Origin: Knufia peltigerae
Lineage: Eukaryota > Ascomycota > Eurotiomycetes > Chaetothyriales > Trichomeriaceae
DNA: 64,000 bases
NCBI GenBank assembly: GCA_030247855.1
Contig: JAPDRN010000025.1
Location: 186,001-250,000 of the forward strand
Direction: 5' to 3'
The position numbers and the translations under genes were made by a program. Position 1 is the first letter of the stretch, and each line of letters begins with the position of its first letter. Under the pieces are notes generated by a model. That model was not told the DNA's origin and did no database searches. It saw only the letters and a list, made by a program, of their open reading frames with translations. Positions 11,342 to 24,061 of this stretch are shown here, in pieces.

Positions 11342-12756
11342 GGCAGTGGTAGTGCCTTGTCTGCAACAATCCGTTAGGTTGGAGATAGAGTGCTCTAGTT
11401 CGGCATTCCTGGCCGAGGATGACAGTGGTGTTGGTGGCTAGCAAGTGGTTCTGGGCGGCAGAACATGATATAAATCAAGTTCAGTGTTTCTCGGATATGA
11501 AACACATCTTATACCCTCAAGGCCAACAGGGATGGTAACAAAGTGGTTGCATACTAGGTCTTGACATTACCAGTTACGAGCTCTGCCTCTGTATCACCCT
11601 TCTCACAACATTCTCTCTCAAACCTTGGAATCTAACGCGGTTGGATAGCAACAAGGATCGCTCAGCAGACAGCCACACCGGTCGCCGCCTGACAGGCAAT
11701 GATGGTAGTGGATTGGATAGATGCACCGCAGTGGCATGTGGCCAATGTAGAGCCCAGTCCGTACATAGGGAAACATCAATCGCTGGTAGCAAATCACGGA
11801 TGGCGGCCAGGTTCGAGGTGTTGTGAATCCTTGACACATCATCCTGGGCATGTTTTTCTGTCATGAGCAACACCGGTGACAGAACTCTTGCATCTTTTGA
11901 TGCCACTCTTTGTTATGGACATGTCTTGCCAGGGGAGGACACCGCTCGTGAGAGAACTCTTTTTAGATTAGAAGGCGGGCGGTACTAGGACTTACTTGTA
12001 CACTCAATACGCAAGCAAAGGAGACAAGATTTGGTACGGGAGTATTTAGGTAGACATCGAAGCCGTCAATCGTGTTAAGTTGGCGAATTAATATCATCAA
12101 TCAGGGTCCATCCAAGGTGGGGGATGATTGACCGGTTCTCCCGACGGGCGCCTATTTACTACAATACTCGTACTTGCTGGGGGGGTGGTTATCAATACGG
12201 AATTACGGAGTACTTGCTGCTCCAACCCTTCGACTGACGTTCATCTCAACCCCTCCATCCTCTACTCGTATCCTCTGTCCAACAGTCGTTGTTTGTACAT
12301 GTCCATTGCTGTCAGCCACATATCTCGGGGATCATTACATCTCGAAGAGTGTTACCCGTACATCCACCTGTACACATATCTCAGCTGACCATTCTTTAAC
12401 AAGACTTGCCTACCTGATCTGACCTTGCCGATCCGTCACGACGTCAGTTGATACCCGTGCCTCGCCTTACGATTCATCACACGCCGCCCACACCGCGCAG
12501 TCTCCTTCCTTCTCATTAGCGTACTCCTACATCCTCCTCCTTGCTCGCCGTCGCAAAACGATTGCAATAGTACAACCGTAGTAGTGTGAACATCGGCGTT
12601 CAAGAAAGGGCCTGGGGGTGAGGACAAATACATCCGGTGCCAACACCACCGGAACGAACCCAGCTTCAAGTCAGGCTCGGGTTGCGGAGGCCGCTTTGTT
12701 ATCTACCATTTGAAAAGCCCTGCCTGGGAACCCAAACGTCCGACCCCGCGTCCAAG
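11342..12756. other. Gene-free stretch upstream of Yippee gene
   Basis: No gene seen. The last part should be the promoter and leader of the Yippee-like gene. One TACGGAGTA copy lies at 12204-12212. Short frames near 11574-11906 and 12128-12422 have no domain features. Confidence 0.5.
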
Positions 12757-13182
12757 ATGGGTCTCACATACAATGTCTATCTGAATTCGTCCAAAATCTT
12801 CGGCTGCAAGGTATGCATCGATCATTGAAATATTTGGCCTTGGTCATTGTCACTAGAGGAGAGAGAACTCGTTGTTAACCCGCTCTCGTTTTTCTTGTCA
12901 CAGAAATGCAGGACGCACTTGGCTGATTTTGACGAAATCATCTCTCGCAATTTCCGAGGCCAGCATGGCAAAGCCTTCTTGTTTGCCACCGTCGTCAACA
13001 TCAAGCAATGCGAAGCCATGGAGCGCAACATGACCACAGGAAGACACATCGTGCGGGACATCAAATGCAAACAGTGCGACGAGACTGTTGGCTGGAAATA
13101 TGACAAGGCCTACGAAGCAAGTGAGAAATACAAAGAAGGCAAATACATACTGGAGTCCGAGCTACTGTGTGTAGTCGCATGA
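12757..13182 (+). CDS. Yippee-like zinc-binding protein
   Basis: Two exons, 12757-12810 and 12904-13182, giving 110 residues, the usual size. The Yippee fold is clear: a first zinc pair C17-x2-C20 created across the splice junction (FGCK|KCRTHL), conserved ADFDEIISRNFRGQHGKA and NMTTGRHIVRD, a second pair C73-x2-C76 (CKQC), then ETVGWKYDKAYE and YKEGKYILE. Yippee proteins are highly conserved small eukaryotic proteins, related to the cereblon CULT domain fold; yeast Moh1 is the relative. Their biochemical role is poorly known. The gene converges on the methyltransferase gene, with about 300 bp between the stop codons (13183-13483) that holds nothing else I can see. Confidence 0.95.
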
Positions 13183-13483
13183 GAAGCGAGAAGCACACTC
13201 GCAGCTTCGCCGTATACATGCCGAACGACATTGTGTTTGCAGGAGTTCCAGATCACGGTGCATTGGGTGGCTCACGGGAAGGAAAGGGATGGGATGGAAG
13301 AGACAAATGGTTCTGGGCGTTATGGTAAGGAGTCGCCTGATAATAGAATTGAACGGCATTCACATCTCTCATCCTTCATCTCTCTCCATCGGCCACCCTC
13401 CTCAGTTCCGCACTGGGGGGCCAACAATTTTGATTTCAAGGGTATTGTACAGTCATCCTGAAATCTTGAGAGGAGGAAGCAGA

Positions 13484-14777
13484 TCATGGGGCCGGGGCTG
13501 CCTCAATAATAGCGTAGCCTCCTACATCTGCTCTCCAGATCTTGATCATTTCCAGGCCAGCTTCGGTAAGAATGTCATGCCATTGCTCCTCGTCCCTTTC
13601 CATACCGCAGAGTGACATCATCAGGACATCAAACAATGCTTCACGCTGGCCACAACCTGTCGCTGGAAGAACAAACTCATGGATCAAGATCCTGGAGTAT
13701 CCTGGCTTGCAGGCGTCTCTGAGATGCTTCAGGATAGTCACACACTGATCGTCCGTCCAGTCATGCAGACAATGCCGGGTGTAGTAGAACCTAGCCCCTG
13801 TTTTGACGGGTAAGTAAGTTCCACCGGAAAGAAAGTCCCAAATGAACGACAGACAAGACGCCCTCACCTTTGATCGGTTGTGGCGTGAAAAAGTCATGAG
13901 CCATGACCTCAAAGGCCTTCTCGTTGGGATCGGCAAGAGACACAATCTCCTCCACGTCCTGGACCACGAAGCGTCCGGGCAGGCCAGGGTTTCGCTGGAG
14001 GATCAGCTCGAGCACGTGGCCCATTCCTCCTCCCACATCCACGATGGTGACGGCATCGTCTTCCTTGATGGACCGTCCTCGCTCGTCGTTCTCCACCACA
14101 TACCTCTGAAACGGAAACTCGGGATACATCTGTGCAGGAAGATCTTCTTGGGCCGCCATGGCCGACCCGAACTGTGTCCTCAACCCTTCGTCCTCGCCCA
14201 TCATCTCAAACATGGTCTTGCCCCAGAGACGGACGCCCGAGTTGTCCGCGCGGTCCGTCGGGCTTCGATAGCCGTTCGATTCCAGGATGGACGGCACCAT
14301 CCGGCTTTGGGCTTGCATGACGTTGAAGGCCGACATGACCCAGTCGCGAGCCTGACTCTCCCTGAACTTGATCGACAGCGGTGTGGGCGAGAACGTGCCC
14401 CTGCCGGATTGCCCGAGGATGCGAAAGGCGGCGAGACAGCGCAGGATCCGGATGAGGAGGGTCGGGGTCGCACCCGTCTTTTCGGACAACGTATGGAGGT
14501 CGGTCTCGCCCCGGATGATGTTGAAGAGATCCAGCTGCATCGACACTTGCAGCGCAGTGTTCAGCATGGGGGCGAGACCGAGCCTGAGGACACGGTCTCC
14601 CGGGGTCAACATGAGGTCGGCGATCTTCTCGGAGGTGTTGAAGATTTCATTTTCCAAGATGGCCCATTTGCGCCTTTCACCTGAGGGGTGGGTGGAAACG
14701 GCAGCTTCGTAGTCGTCTATTTGTCGATGGAGGAAGCCCTGTAGGGTCCTGAGCTTCTCGATCTTGTCTGCTGGCAT
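13484..14777 (-). CDS. SAM-dependent O-methyltransferase (fungal secondary-metabolism type)
   Basis: Two exons, 14777-13868 and 13797-13484, giving 407 residues, typical of fungal plant-type O-methyltransferases. A helical dimerisation region leads into a winged-helix segment (LHTLSEKTGATPTLLIRILR). The SAM motif VDVGGGMGH follows, and the catalytic His is in HCLHDW near residue 315. The family methylates hydroxyls of polyketides and other aromatics; the substrate cannot be read from sequence. The 70-nt intron has standard GTGAGG and CAG ends. It is divergent from a zinc alcohol dehydrogenase, which could make a small metabolic pair (inference). No polyketide synthase or other backbone enzyme is in the window. 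Confidence 0.92.
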
Positions 14778-16290
14778 TTCTTTGGTTATGATGCCCGGCT
14801 GGGGCCTGGAGAGAAAGCTGGGTGGTTACGGGTTCATTTGCTCTTGTATTGCACGAGTTTCATCGAGATGATGACAGTGACAGATGCTGCTTGCTTATAT
14901 ATGAATGACTTACTTCACACCCCTCCCTTCCCCTGGGGGCGACTTGTACCGGTGACGTGGAACTGGAGGGACAAAATATCTGCAAATTCCCCCCGGAGTG
15001 GTGGAGGAGAAATTCAATAAATGGTTGGGCCCTCGTAAGATGTCAGGCCTCCGTCCGTTCAGTCAGCTTCGCACAGAGACAATCGTGGTCGTCGTACGGA
15101 GTAAGTTCGCGTGGCATTTTTTGACATACACACACACACATGTGTGTGTGTGAGAGACTGACTGATTCTGATTACTCCGTCAGAGCCAGACGATCCTTTC
15201 TTATTTCTCACATTTTAACGTATTCCTTGCGAGGTTGTTTTATCGTCCATGAATGGTTGCTCGGGGGTCATTGAAATCTTTTGCCAGCGTTGTTCAGAAT
15301 GAACATGCCTGATAAATGGTACAGTAGACCGTAGCATGGTTTTAAGATCTCAGCACACGGTACGTCAACTGCGAAACGCCGTGCTCATCCTGTCCAGACC
15401 GACCAGAAAAAATAGCATTCATTGGCTTTTTGTGTTCAAAAGTACTCTTACAGTATGTTTAGATAGTAAGCCTGGGGATGCCCGGAGAGAGGAACATGAT
15501 ACAATGTTGCGAGAACATCATCATATTGCGTACTCGCAACCCACCGACGTCCTCCGCTTAAAGATTTACGCCCGTACGGCGTGAAAGTATACCTTATGAG
15601 TACCTGATTACTCCTTAAGTTTTGTGATAGCACAAAATCACCCCTTTCTAGGTCATTTAGCTGGGCAACTTTATATCCAATGGGGTTCATCATGGGTGTT
15701 TCGCACTGGTGTCCGGAGTTCGTTGTCATTATTTACGTGCGCGGGGGATATCGCGTCTCCAAAGCATTTACCTAAGCTACCTTACCTACGAAAAAGTAAC
15801 TCGGTACAGGTCCCTCTCCCCCCGCCAGCATTTATGGAGTACTGCTGGGTACCAAACAAGTACTCCGTATGCGGACCGCGTTTGTTACTCTATGAGTATC
15901 AAAGCCTCGGTTAATTTCAGGGCCGTTGCTTCTCCCAAGGGCCATGGCAAGTGGTTCGAAAGTCTAACAAACCCCCCCGCACAAGGGATATTACGGGACT
16001 TGTTGATTATGTGTGAGCTGCCTGACCTACCAACCTGTATCCGTACGGAAGTATGTACGGGTGTTGTTTTTCATTCTTTATATTACTCTTTGCAGGACTT
16101 GTGAAGTGTTGTGAAGAATAGTGTGCGCCCTCTTGCATCTCCCCCTTATTGCGGCATACGTGTGGAAAAAGTGTCTTCCCCCGTTCGAGCTTGCAATCTT
16201 TGATCAAGACTACATTGTTACGGGAAACCGGCAAACGATACCCGAGCACTTTTGAGGTTCAGCCCAACTAGCTTTTGAGAAAGAATCGAC
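14778..16290. promoter_or_regulatory. Long divergent intergenic region (methyltransferase/dehydrogenase)
   Basis: A 1.5-kb spacer between divergent genes. It has a CA/TG palindrome at 15129-15152, TACGGAGTA copies at 15095-15103 and 15861-15869, and several TACCTA-type runs. No frame with recognisable protein features. Both promoters must lie here. Confidence 0.5.
15129..15152. repeat. Perfect 24-bp (CA)6(TG)6 palindrome
   Basis: Six CA units are followed directly by six TG units, forming a perfect self-complementary dinucleotide palindrome. It could extrude as a cruciform or form Z-DNA. Function unknown. Confidence 0.85.
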
Positions 16291-17561
16291 ATGGCGACGA
16301 CCAAAGATACGATGAAGGCGGTGGTATTCAAGGGCAAGTTGCACGTCGAAGTGGAGGAAAGGCCTATACCCAAAATCCAGGATCCCAAGGACATCGTTGT
16401 CAAGGTCCGATATACGGCGCTATGTGGAAGGTACTGTAACAATGCAAAGCAAAAGCAAAGCGAGCCTCCTAAGCATTTTCGGAGACTAATCTAGTTGCAA
16501 AAAGTGAACTTCACGTCTTCCGTGGTCATCAGCCATCCGATACTGGCTTCATCATGGGCCACGAATTCACCGGCGAGGTCGTAGAGACCGGGTCCGAGGT
16601 CAAGTCGTTCAAAAAGGGAGACAAGATAGTCACCCCGTTCACCACCAGCTGTGGGGAATGCTTCTACTGCAAAGGGGGCTTTTCGTCTCGCTGCACCCAG
16701 TGCAAGTTGTTCGGCTGCCCTTTACTCGACGGCGGCCAGGCCGAGTATTGCCGGATCCCACTGGCGGACAGCACCGTGGTGAAAGCACCTCCCAACATTG
16801 CAGAAGACAAGCTCGTGTTGATGGCCGACATTTTCCCCACGGGCTATTTCGCGGCGGCCAACGCTTTCCGCGGGTTCGACGAGGCGACGATACGCCAGAG
16901 CGTGGTTCTCCTTATAGGCTGTGGGCCCGTCGGGTTGTGTGGCCTGGTGAGTGCACTGGAGTACAAGCCGCGAGCGCTGCTGGCTGTCGATGGAGTGGAA
17001 TCCAGACTGGAAATCGCGAAGAAACTCGGTGCCGAACCATGGAACTACCAAACCAACATGGAAGGGTTGAAGAAGAGAGTGCTGGAACTCACCGACGGGC
17101 GTGGCGCGGACACGGCTATTGAAATTGTCGGACACAGCGATGCGCTGAAGATGGCCTTTGACCTCTTGAGACCGTGGGGGAACATTTCGAGTGTGGGCGT
17201 CCATAACGCGGAAATCCCTTGGACCGGCAACCAAGCTTATGGAAAGAACCTGAGGATACAGATGGGACGGTGCCCAGTTCGAAGTATGCATAGCCCCATT
17301 CAAATGTTTCCCCCCCCCCAAAAACCAATACTCACATGTTTGATATAGGCCTCTTTGAACCAGCCCTGGAACTCCTTGGGAAAGTGCAGGACAAACTCGA
17401 GTAAGTACCTTACCCCCCATTCGACTCATCACTTTTCGATTTATTGACGATATGGCAGCTTCATGACGGAGTGCGTGCAGCCATTGTCAGAAGCAGTCAA
17501 GTATTACGACCAATTCAACCGAATGTTGGTTCAAAAGGTCGTTTTCGAGGCAGACAAATAG
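16291..17561 (+). CDS. Zinc-dependent alcohol dehydrogenase (MDR family)
   Basis: Four exons, 16291-16430, 16505-17283, 17349-17400 and 17459-17561, giving 357 residues. Catalytic zinc ligands are in ALCGSELHVFRGH and GHEFTG. The structural zinc loop is CGECFYCKGGFSSRC. The NAD(P)-binding turn is LLIGCGPVGLCG. These place it in the medium-chain dehydrogenase family; the substrate is not predictable. The first splice joins ALCG to SELHV in frame, and the last two short exons restore the end (ALELLGKVQDKLD, FMTECVQPLSEAVKYYDQF). The third intron contains a C-run followed by an A-run. Its divergent neighbour is an O-methyltransferase. Confidence 0.9.
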
Positions 17562-18498
17562 GCACCTACAGTATACGGTATCCCCGGTCCGACTGGCAAT
17601 GGCAGTTTCCCTGTGCCTTTCGATTCTGACCGAGAGAACTCGTGGGGGCAGGTTGGCAGCGACAAGGGTCGAAGAGAATGATGTGAGTTGTCGAGATCTG
17701 GACCGCATATTGGCGATCTGCAAACACAGTACGGAGTTATGTACATACGAGCACTCTATACCATTCTGAGTAATGTAGGTAGTTGTGATGATCAACAAGA
17801 TGGTAACGCCGTATTCGACAACCGAACAGTCAAGGTTCCCTAATGAGGACCACCTGAATTTCCTGTTACCTAAGCCTAGGAAAGGTGTAATTAGAGACTG
17901 GGTGAGGGCTCCTTAGGGGCTGGACCCAGAGATTCAGGGCGCCAAGAGGGACTGTGGTTCGGGGACCCTGGGCCCTCAAAGAACTGGACTTTGCCGTTCA
18001 ATGCACAAGCTCAATGCACTACACACACTCACTAGACACTCTCACTGGCCACTTCTGTCTCTAGTGGAGCCAAGCCGCAGTTCGAACACAACCTCCTTCC
18101 CCCCTCCCCTGGCACCGTCGAATAACAAAACCAGGACCCAGCAGCATCTTATTATTTTCGTTATTTCCACCACGAAACATCCTACTCTCTTCTCCTCATC
18201 TCAAACTACGCGACCTCATCTTCTCACCACTTCTCCCGTTACGACTCGATCCTCCTTCTCTCCGCCCTTCCAAACTCTTCCCCGTCCTTGTCCTGAACTC
18301 ATCAGGGGACAGTCTCATCTTTGTCCTATCCCCCCCTCACCGTGCCCACAAATCCCACCCGGGTCCCCAGCGCTCATCCCCCGTTGGCCTGCCACTCCTC
18401 GAACAAATTCTTTTCTGCTTGTCTGCCATCAGCCGTGACCTTGAACTCGACAAGATAATACTCCTCTTCCATCTCCGTCCCACTCACCGCATCTTACA
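17562..18498. other. Intergenic region with pyrimidine-rich leader of KH gene
   Basis: The part near 18090-18498 is strongly C/T-rich, the usual look of a highly expressed fungal leader. A 145-codon frame inside it (18001-18438) is Ser/Pro/Thr-rich because of that composition and is not a gene. A TACGGAGTT near-copy lies near 17730. Confidence 0.5.
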
Positions 18499-19651
18499 AT
18501 GGATTCCGCCGACTCCCCTGTTGCGAACCACGTCGACGATGCCGCCGCCTTGAACGAGTCTATGAACCAGCTCAATATTGGTGACCGAGAGAATGAGCCT
18601 CCCAAGACCGATGAAGAATATGCGCAGTCGCAATTGACCCTTCGAGCTATCGTCTCGACCAAGGAGGCCGGCGTCATCATTGGCAAACAGGGAAAAAATG
18701 TGGCCGATTTGCGCGAAGAGACCGGAGTCAAAGCTGGTGTCAGTAAGGTCGTGCAGGGTGTTCATGATCGAGTCCTGACTGTCACTGGACCTCTGTCCGG
18801 CATCGCAAAGGCATATGCTCTCGTTGCCAAGGGCCTTTTGGAAGGTGCGCCGCAGATGGGCATGGGAGGAGTCATTCAGAACAATGGTACCCATCGTAAG
18901 CAACCCTCACTTCCCCTTTCGTCGTCGGTCATTAACCATGTGTCTAGCTATTCGCCTTCTCATCTCTCACAACCAGATGGGCACCATCATTGGCCGACAA
19001 GGCCTTAAGATCAAGCACATCCAAGACGTCTCCGGAGTTCGCATGGTTGCTCAGAAGGAAATGCTGCCTCAGTCCACCGAGCGCATTGTTGAAGTCCAGG
19101 GCACTCCGGAAGGCATCGACAAGGCCGTCTGGGAAATTGGAAAGTGTTTGGTTGATGATTGGCAACGTGGCACTGGAACAGTCCTGTATAATCCCGCGGT
19201 CCGCGTTCAGGTCGGCTCGGGCCCTCTTCCTCCTGCTGTTGGTGGTGGTGCAATGACCGGCGGCGGTTATCCTGCCAGCGGTCGTACCTATAACCGCACA
19301 GGAAACGGCACCGACTTCAGCGAAACACGCAGCTACAATCGCGGTAGTGATGCGCCCCGGGGCAGTGGAATTCCAATGGTCACCGAAGATGGGGAGGAAG
19401 TTCAAACCCAGAACATCAGCATTCCTGCCGATATGGTCGGCTGCATCATCGGACGGGGTGGCTCCAAGATCAGCGAAATCAGGAAGACCTCGGGTGCCAG
19501 AATCTCGATTGCAAAAGCACCGCATGATGAGACTGGTGAGCGCATGTTCACCATCATGGGTAGTGCAAGCGCGAATGAGCGAGCTCTGTATCTCCTGTAC
19601 GAGAACTTGGAAGCGGAGAAGGGACGCCGACAACAAGCCTCTTCGGAGTAA
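18499..19651 (+). CDS. Three-KH-domain RNA-binding protein (PCBP/Rnc1/Pbp2-like)
   Basis: Two exons, 18499-18895 and 18948-19651, giving 366 residues. Each KH domain shows its GxxG loop: VIIGKQGKNV in the first, TIIGRQGLKI in the second, CIIGRGGSKI in the third. A Gly-rich linker separates domains 2 and 3. This is the poly(C)-binding / hnRNP K-like arrangement; relatives Rnc1 (fission yeast) and Pbp2/Hek2 (budding yeast) act on mRNA stability, localisation and telomeric silencing. The intron junction joins GTH to PIRLLISHNQMG in frame. The start is the first ATG after the pyrimidine-rich leader. Confidence 0.93.
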
Positions 19652-21398
19652 TGTACACACCATCGCAGGTCTCCCGCTCGCTGCCACCTCTTCTCAATCC
19701 TGAATTTACGCCTCTACGCTCCGAGAAAACACATTCCTTCGAATTCCATATGTTCCCCAAACCACCACCTCGACACAATGACAGTCCTGCGAAAAAGCAT
19801 AAGGCATTGTTTTGCTCTTTGGCGTCCAACCGATAGACGGTATGTTGCGCAAAGCGACCTGACGAAGCTATGATACCTTTTCCTTTAAATCTCGCGAGGG
19901 AAGCGAGTTACGAATGATGACTTGAGCTTGTATGCAACGACCTTGATCCTTTCTTAATCCCAACCCGACGACACAAACTCAATCCGGACCTGACCGAGTC
20001 TCAAACCCTGCTCATCCCAAAAACAACACAGAGAACACTCATCCAATCCGCTGTGAGCCTCGAAATTCTGTCGGCGAGACTGCTCCCCTCGTGGGGACAT
20101 GAAAAGCCTGACAGTGGCAACGAACCGAGTCACAAATTCGCGTCCCCGGCTTGACTGTAGACGCGGTGGTGGCGGACCTAGATTGTGAAGAAACAACCGG
20201 ACGAGAAGGAGGGCATCAATTCGAAGAACAAGCGGGCCTCTCCTTGCCAAAATAAAATACTCATTCAATACTCGATCTTCTGATTTCCTACCTAGTAGTT
20301 TCTGACATTGATCCGCTTGCGTGCATTACCCGTTCAACTGGAACGATGAAGTGGGAATCGTATACCCAAGTACTCGTACTGTGAAGGCTGTAGGCGTCGC
20401 CACTAACCAAAATCATGACAAGGCTCCATTCGGATCATCGGCTTTAGCTAGGGTACGGTTTTGCTGAATCCCTGTCACCGCATGTTGCCTGGCTCTGACA
20501 GGCGGAGGAGGGTCATATTGGCATGTGGATGGCAGCAAATGGGCGGTATGTATGTGACTGTCACACAACTTCTCTCCATCACAGGTTCCTCGTTGCTGAT
20601 GGCCCCAGCTGTTCTGCTTTTGCCTCTAGCGGGCCCCAGAAATGCCCTGCTTGATCAGCTTTGGTAGCGGGCATGGATAGCTGTTCGCCAATTGAGTGAA
20701 CGTGTCGTCCGGTGGTAGGGCTGTCGTTAGTGCCAGGGTGATTTGCCCTGGGATGTGCTCACGGCGGGTGCAAGGTTGTTCGTAGCAGTGTAAGATGGCC
20801 AAGGAGGCCAGCTGAGGGTCCGCCCGCCTCTACTCACTGCCTGAGGAACACCGACAATACTCGTATATGCACATCCGTACTCTCGTCTACATTCATCATC
20901 TGAGACAACAACCTTTGGTGCAACAGATTCTCTGGCAGTTTGGTCATCGTGTGAGGAGACTCGGGCCTGTCGAGAATCGTAAGCGTTTCAAGTAGCCGCC
21001 TGTTGCAGATCCCGCCCCCATGCGGGAAACGCCTTGACCTGACGTCGCCCTCGTGAACAGCAAACAATCTCAAAAACCTGCCCAACAAACCTGTTGTCAA
21101 CGATCCAGCCACTGCAGCCTCCAAGACATTGCATTGTCCTTTTTTCATAGCGACGCCAGAGGCTGTCGAGGCAGGCAGAGCTACGATTCTTTGCCCTGAT
21201 TACACTCCGGTTCAATCAGCGGCGGGCCGTCGACGCTGATTCAGGCCGCCGCGCAAGATTCGACGCCTCTCTGATTGGCATCACTTTTACAGGCGCTTGT
21301 GCTTTGTACCTGATAAAAGACCTACGACCGTGTCTCCGAACTCCTCGGCGTTCCCTCCCCTCCACTCGGCACCGGACGTTGCCAGCCTCACTACGGTC
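19652..21398. other. Gene-free stretch between KH gene and MAPKK
   Basis: Contains the 3' UTR of the KH gene and the promoter and long leader of the MAPKK. Frames at 19954-20268 and 20834-21215 have no domain features. No repeat stands out. Confidence 0.5.
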
Positions 21399-22986
21399 AT
21401 GTCGTCCCCAGTGCCGCTTCTTCGGGCCCCCGTCCCTGGCGGACGGAGTCAAAGCGGTACCCGAACCCCTCGACTGACACTTGGAATCCCTCCATCACCG
21501 AACGCAAGACCAGTGACCAGCGAGGGCGAATCGACAAGTGAAATCCCACGGTTCAGCCTGGCTGCGAAGGGTCCGCCAAAGTTATCACTTGCTACGCCGA
21601 TGGGAAGCCAAGGGTCCATTCAAGAAGGAGGAACAAACCTGAGACCACAGATACAGCCACTGAACATCAGTGCTGTCAACAACAATGATGGCGGGAGTCG
21701 GCCAAGAGGAGACAGTTTCCACAACGCAAGTGTACCAGGCTCGGCCTCATCATCTACATACTCAGCCCTGTCCTTCGCCATGCAGGGAAGGACAGGCAGT
21801 ACACCGGATCCATCCTCTGCCATCAGTTCTATCTACTCCGAGGCTAGCATAGGCGGCACCTCCATGGAACGCGAGTCGAGCATGGGTGGGTTGTCAATCG
21901 ATTTCGAGAAACTCAGCATTGAGAAAGGGAGACCACTGGATGTTGAGGATCTGGACGATGAAGGATGGGGAGCAGCAAGTGATCAGAAAAAAATCATTGA
22001 GCTTGGCTCGCTGGGTGAGGGTGCAGGTGGTGCAGTCACTCGATGTAAGCTCGAAGGTGGAAAGACAATATTCGCACTCAAGGTATGGCAGCGTCTTCTT
22101 CCTCCCCAGAACACCGTGGCTGACAAGAGCAGATCATCACAACAAGCCCAGATCCGGATGTTAAGAAACAAATCCTGCGAGAGCTGAAATTCAACAAGAA
22201 CTGTACTTCGGAATATATTTGCCAGTACTACGGTGCGTTCATGGACAAATCGTCGAGTACGATATCCATAGCCATGGAGTTCTGCGAAGGCGGAAGCCTC
22301 GACAGTGTCTACCGTGAGGTGAAAAAGCTTGGAGGTAGGACCGGTGAGAAGGTGCTTGGAAAGATCGCCGAGGGTGTTCTACACGGCCTCACATATCTCA
22401 ACAGCAGAAAGATCATACATAGAGGTGAGTGACTGACCAGCATCAGTGCTCTTGTGCTCCCTTACCGTGAGGCTGACTTTTCTCAGACATCAAACCATCA
22501 AATATACTGCTCTGCCGCAATGGCCAGGTCAAACTCTGCGACTTTGGCGTCAGTGGTGAATTTGGCACGAAAGGAGATGCCAACACCTTTATCGGCACGT
22601 CGTACTATATGGCCCCAGAACGGATACAAGGGCAATCTTACACCATCACATCCGACGTGTGGTCACTCGGTGTGACGCTACTCGAGGTGGCACAACACCG
22701 ATTTCCATTCCCGGCCGACGGCACCGAAATGCAACCTCGGGCGGGTCTGATCGACCTGCTCACGTACATTGTCGCCCAACCCATTCCGAAGTTAAAGGAC
22801 GAGCCTGAAAACGGCATCAAGTGGTCCGACATGTTCAAATACTTTATCGAATGTTGTCTGGAGAAGGATCCGAATAGAAGAGCGACACCCTGGAGAATGT
22901 TGGAGCATCCTTGGATGGTCGAGATGAAGGCCAAAAAAGTCAGCATGTCGACATTCCTCTCACAGGTCTGGGACTGGAAAGATTGA
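21399..22986 (+). CDS. mkk1: MAP kinase kinase of the cell wall integrity pathway
   Basis: Three exons, 21399-22082, 22133-22424 and 22487-22986, giving 491 residues. The N-terminus (PLLRAPVPGGRSQSGTRTPR) is the conserved fungal Mkk leader, followed by a Ser-rich region and the kinase domain: loop LGEGAGGAV, lysine in FALK, HRDIKPSNILL, CDFGVSGEFG, MAPERIQG. The loop and the IITTSPDPDVKKQI / CQYYGAF segments match the Mkk1/Mkk2 (MkkA) class that phosphorylates the Slt2/MpkA MAPK, rather than Pbs2 or Ste7. The start at 21399 is the first ATG in the frame; the frame stays open a little further upstream. The terminal Trp-rich VWDWKD is also typical. Confidence 0.93.
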
Positions 22987-24061
22987 AGGTTCCCGGAGGG
23001 TATTTGGTGGCAACGATTTGACTTCTTTCGAACGAAAGGCGCCCTGCGTGTGTAGCAGTACGGCTGTGGCATGGATGCACACATCGAAGCTGGCCGACAG
23101 GATCGACAGAGATTTAATATGGGGGGGATTACTTCGACAGAGAGTTCACTTTCGAACAGAGTGAGCTAATGAGGGGATGTCCAGAGGGGGAGGAAACTGG
23201 GGGAGCATGTTTGCAAATGACCACACCCGGGTTTCAAAAGTAGCTGGGAGCTCGCTATTGGACTCCTGGAGGTATGAGAAGATTCATGAAAGACTTTGAC
23301 TACTAGGTAGCTTGGCCCTGTGGCAGCTTTTTGGAACCGAACGGGCTGAAGGGGCTATAGCTACATCCTGTGCTATGGGGAGTAATGGGCCCATGAATGG
23401 TGTACGTATGGACGTTTGGTACGGTATGGATAATGACAAGCAAAGAGACAGTAGTGATTGGCAAGGGCATGTTTCTTTTATTTTTGAACAGAAAAAAGCG
23501 AAAATCTTCATCTTGCTCGCAACAGACCTTTTGGGTAACTATCCATATAGTGGGACGAAAGAATTTGAATTTCAATCAACCCATTTCGGACGTCGACTTC
23601 TCATTGAGGATTGTGACGCCGGGAGTACGTTTTGAGCGAGAAATGTTTACGATGGTACCTAGGCACTCAGTAGGTACCTGGCTATTCCATGGCGCTTCAT
23701 CGATCTCGGTAGAGGAAAAAGAATGTGAAAGACAAGGGAGAGGGAGGGAGAGAGAGACCGGACCGGGACAATGATTGTCATACGCTCCGCAAACGTGAGG
23801 TAAATAGATTCTTGTAGGTAATTTTCACTCTCTTTCTTCTCCTCCTCCTCCGCGGTCGAGTTTCAGCTTTCTTGAAGGCGTCAAGCAGAGGAAGTCGTCG
23901 CTGCCACTACCAGTACACAAATACTCTACGGTGTGGTACATGGTACCAGTGTGTACGTACGTGACCTTTGTCGATGTCCATCGTAAAACAAGAGCGACAC
24001 ATATTTTGCCCTCCGACAAGATTCTCGCTCGCCTCCGTGGTTTCGTGGAAGTTGTTTTGGC
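22987..24061. other. Convergent intergenic region
   Basis: About 1.1 kb between the ends of two convergent genes. It has a purine-rich GAGA/GGGA run near 23730-23770. No supported gene; the small frames at 23284-23774 overlap on both strands without features. Confidence 0.5.

Noticed and set aside
13842..14684. 280-codon plus-strand frame
   Set aside because: It is the exact antisense of the methyltransferase exon, which has clear catalytic motifs; the frame is Arg/His-rich with no domain.
15940..15975. tRNA B-box-like sequence GGTTCGAAAGTC
   Set aside because: No matching A box or cloverleaf could be drawn around it.
18001..18438. 145-codon Ser/Thr/Pro-rich frame before the KH gene
   Set aside because: Composition follows the pyrimidine-rich leader and has no independent support.
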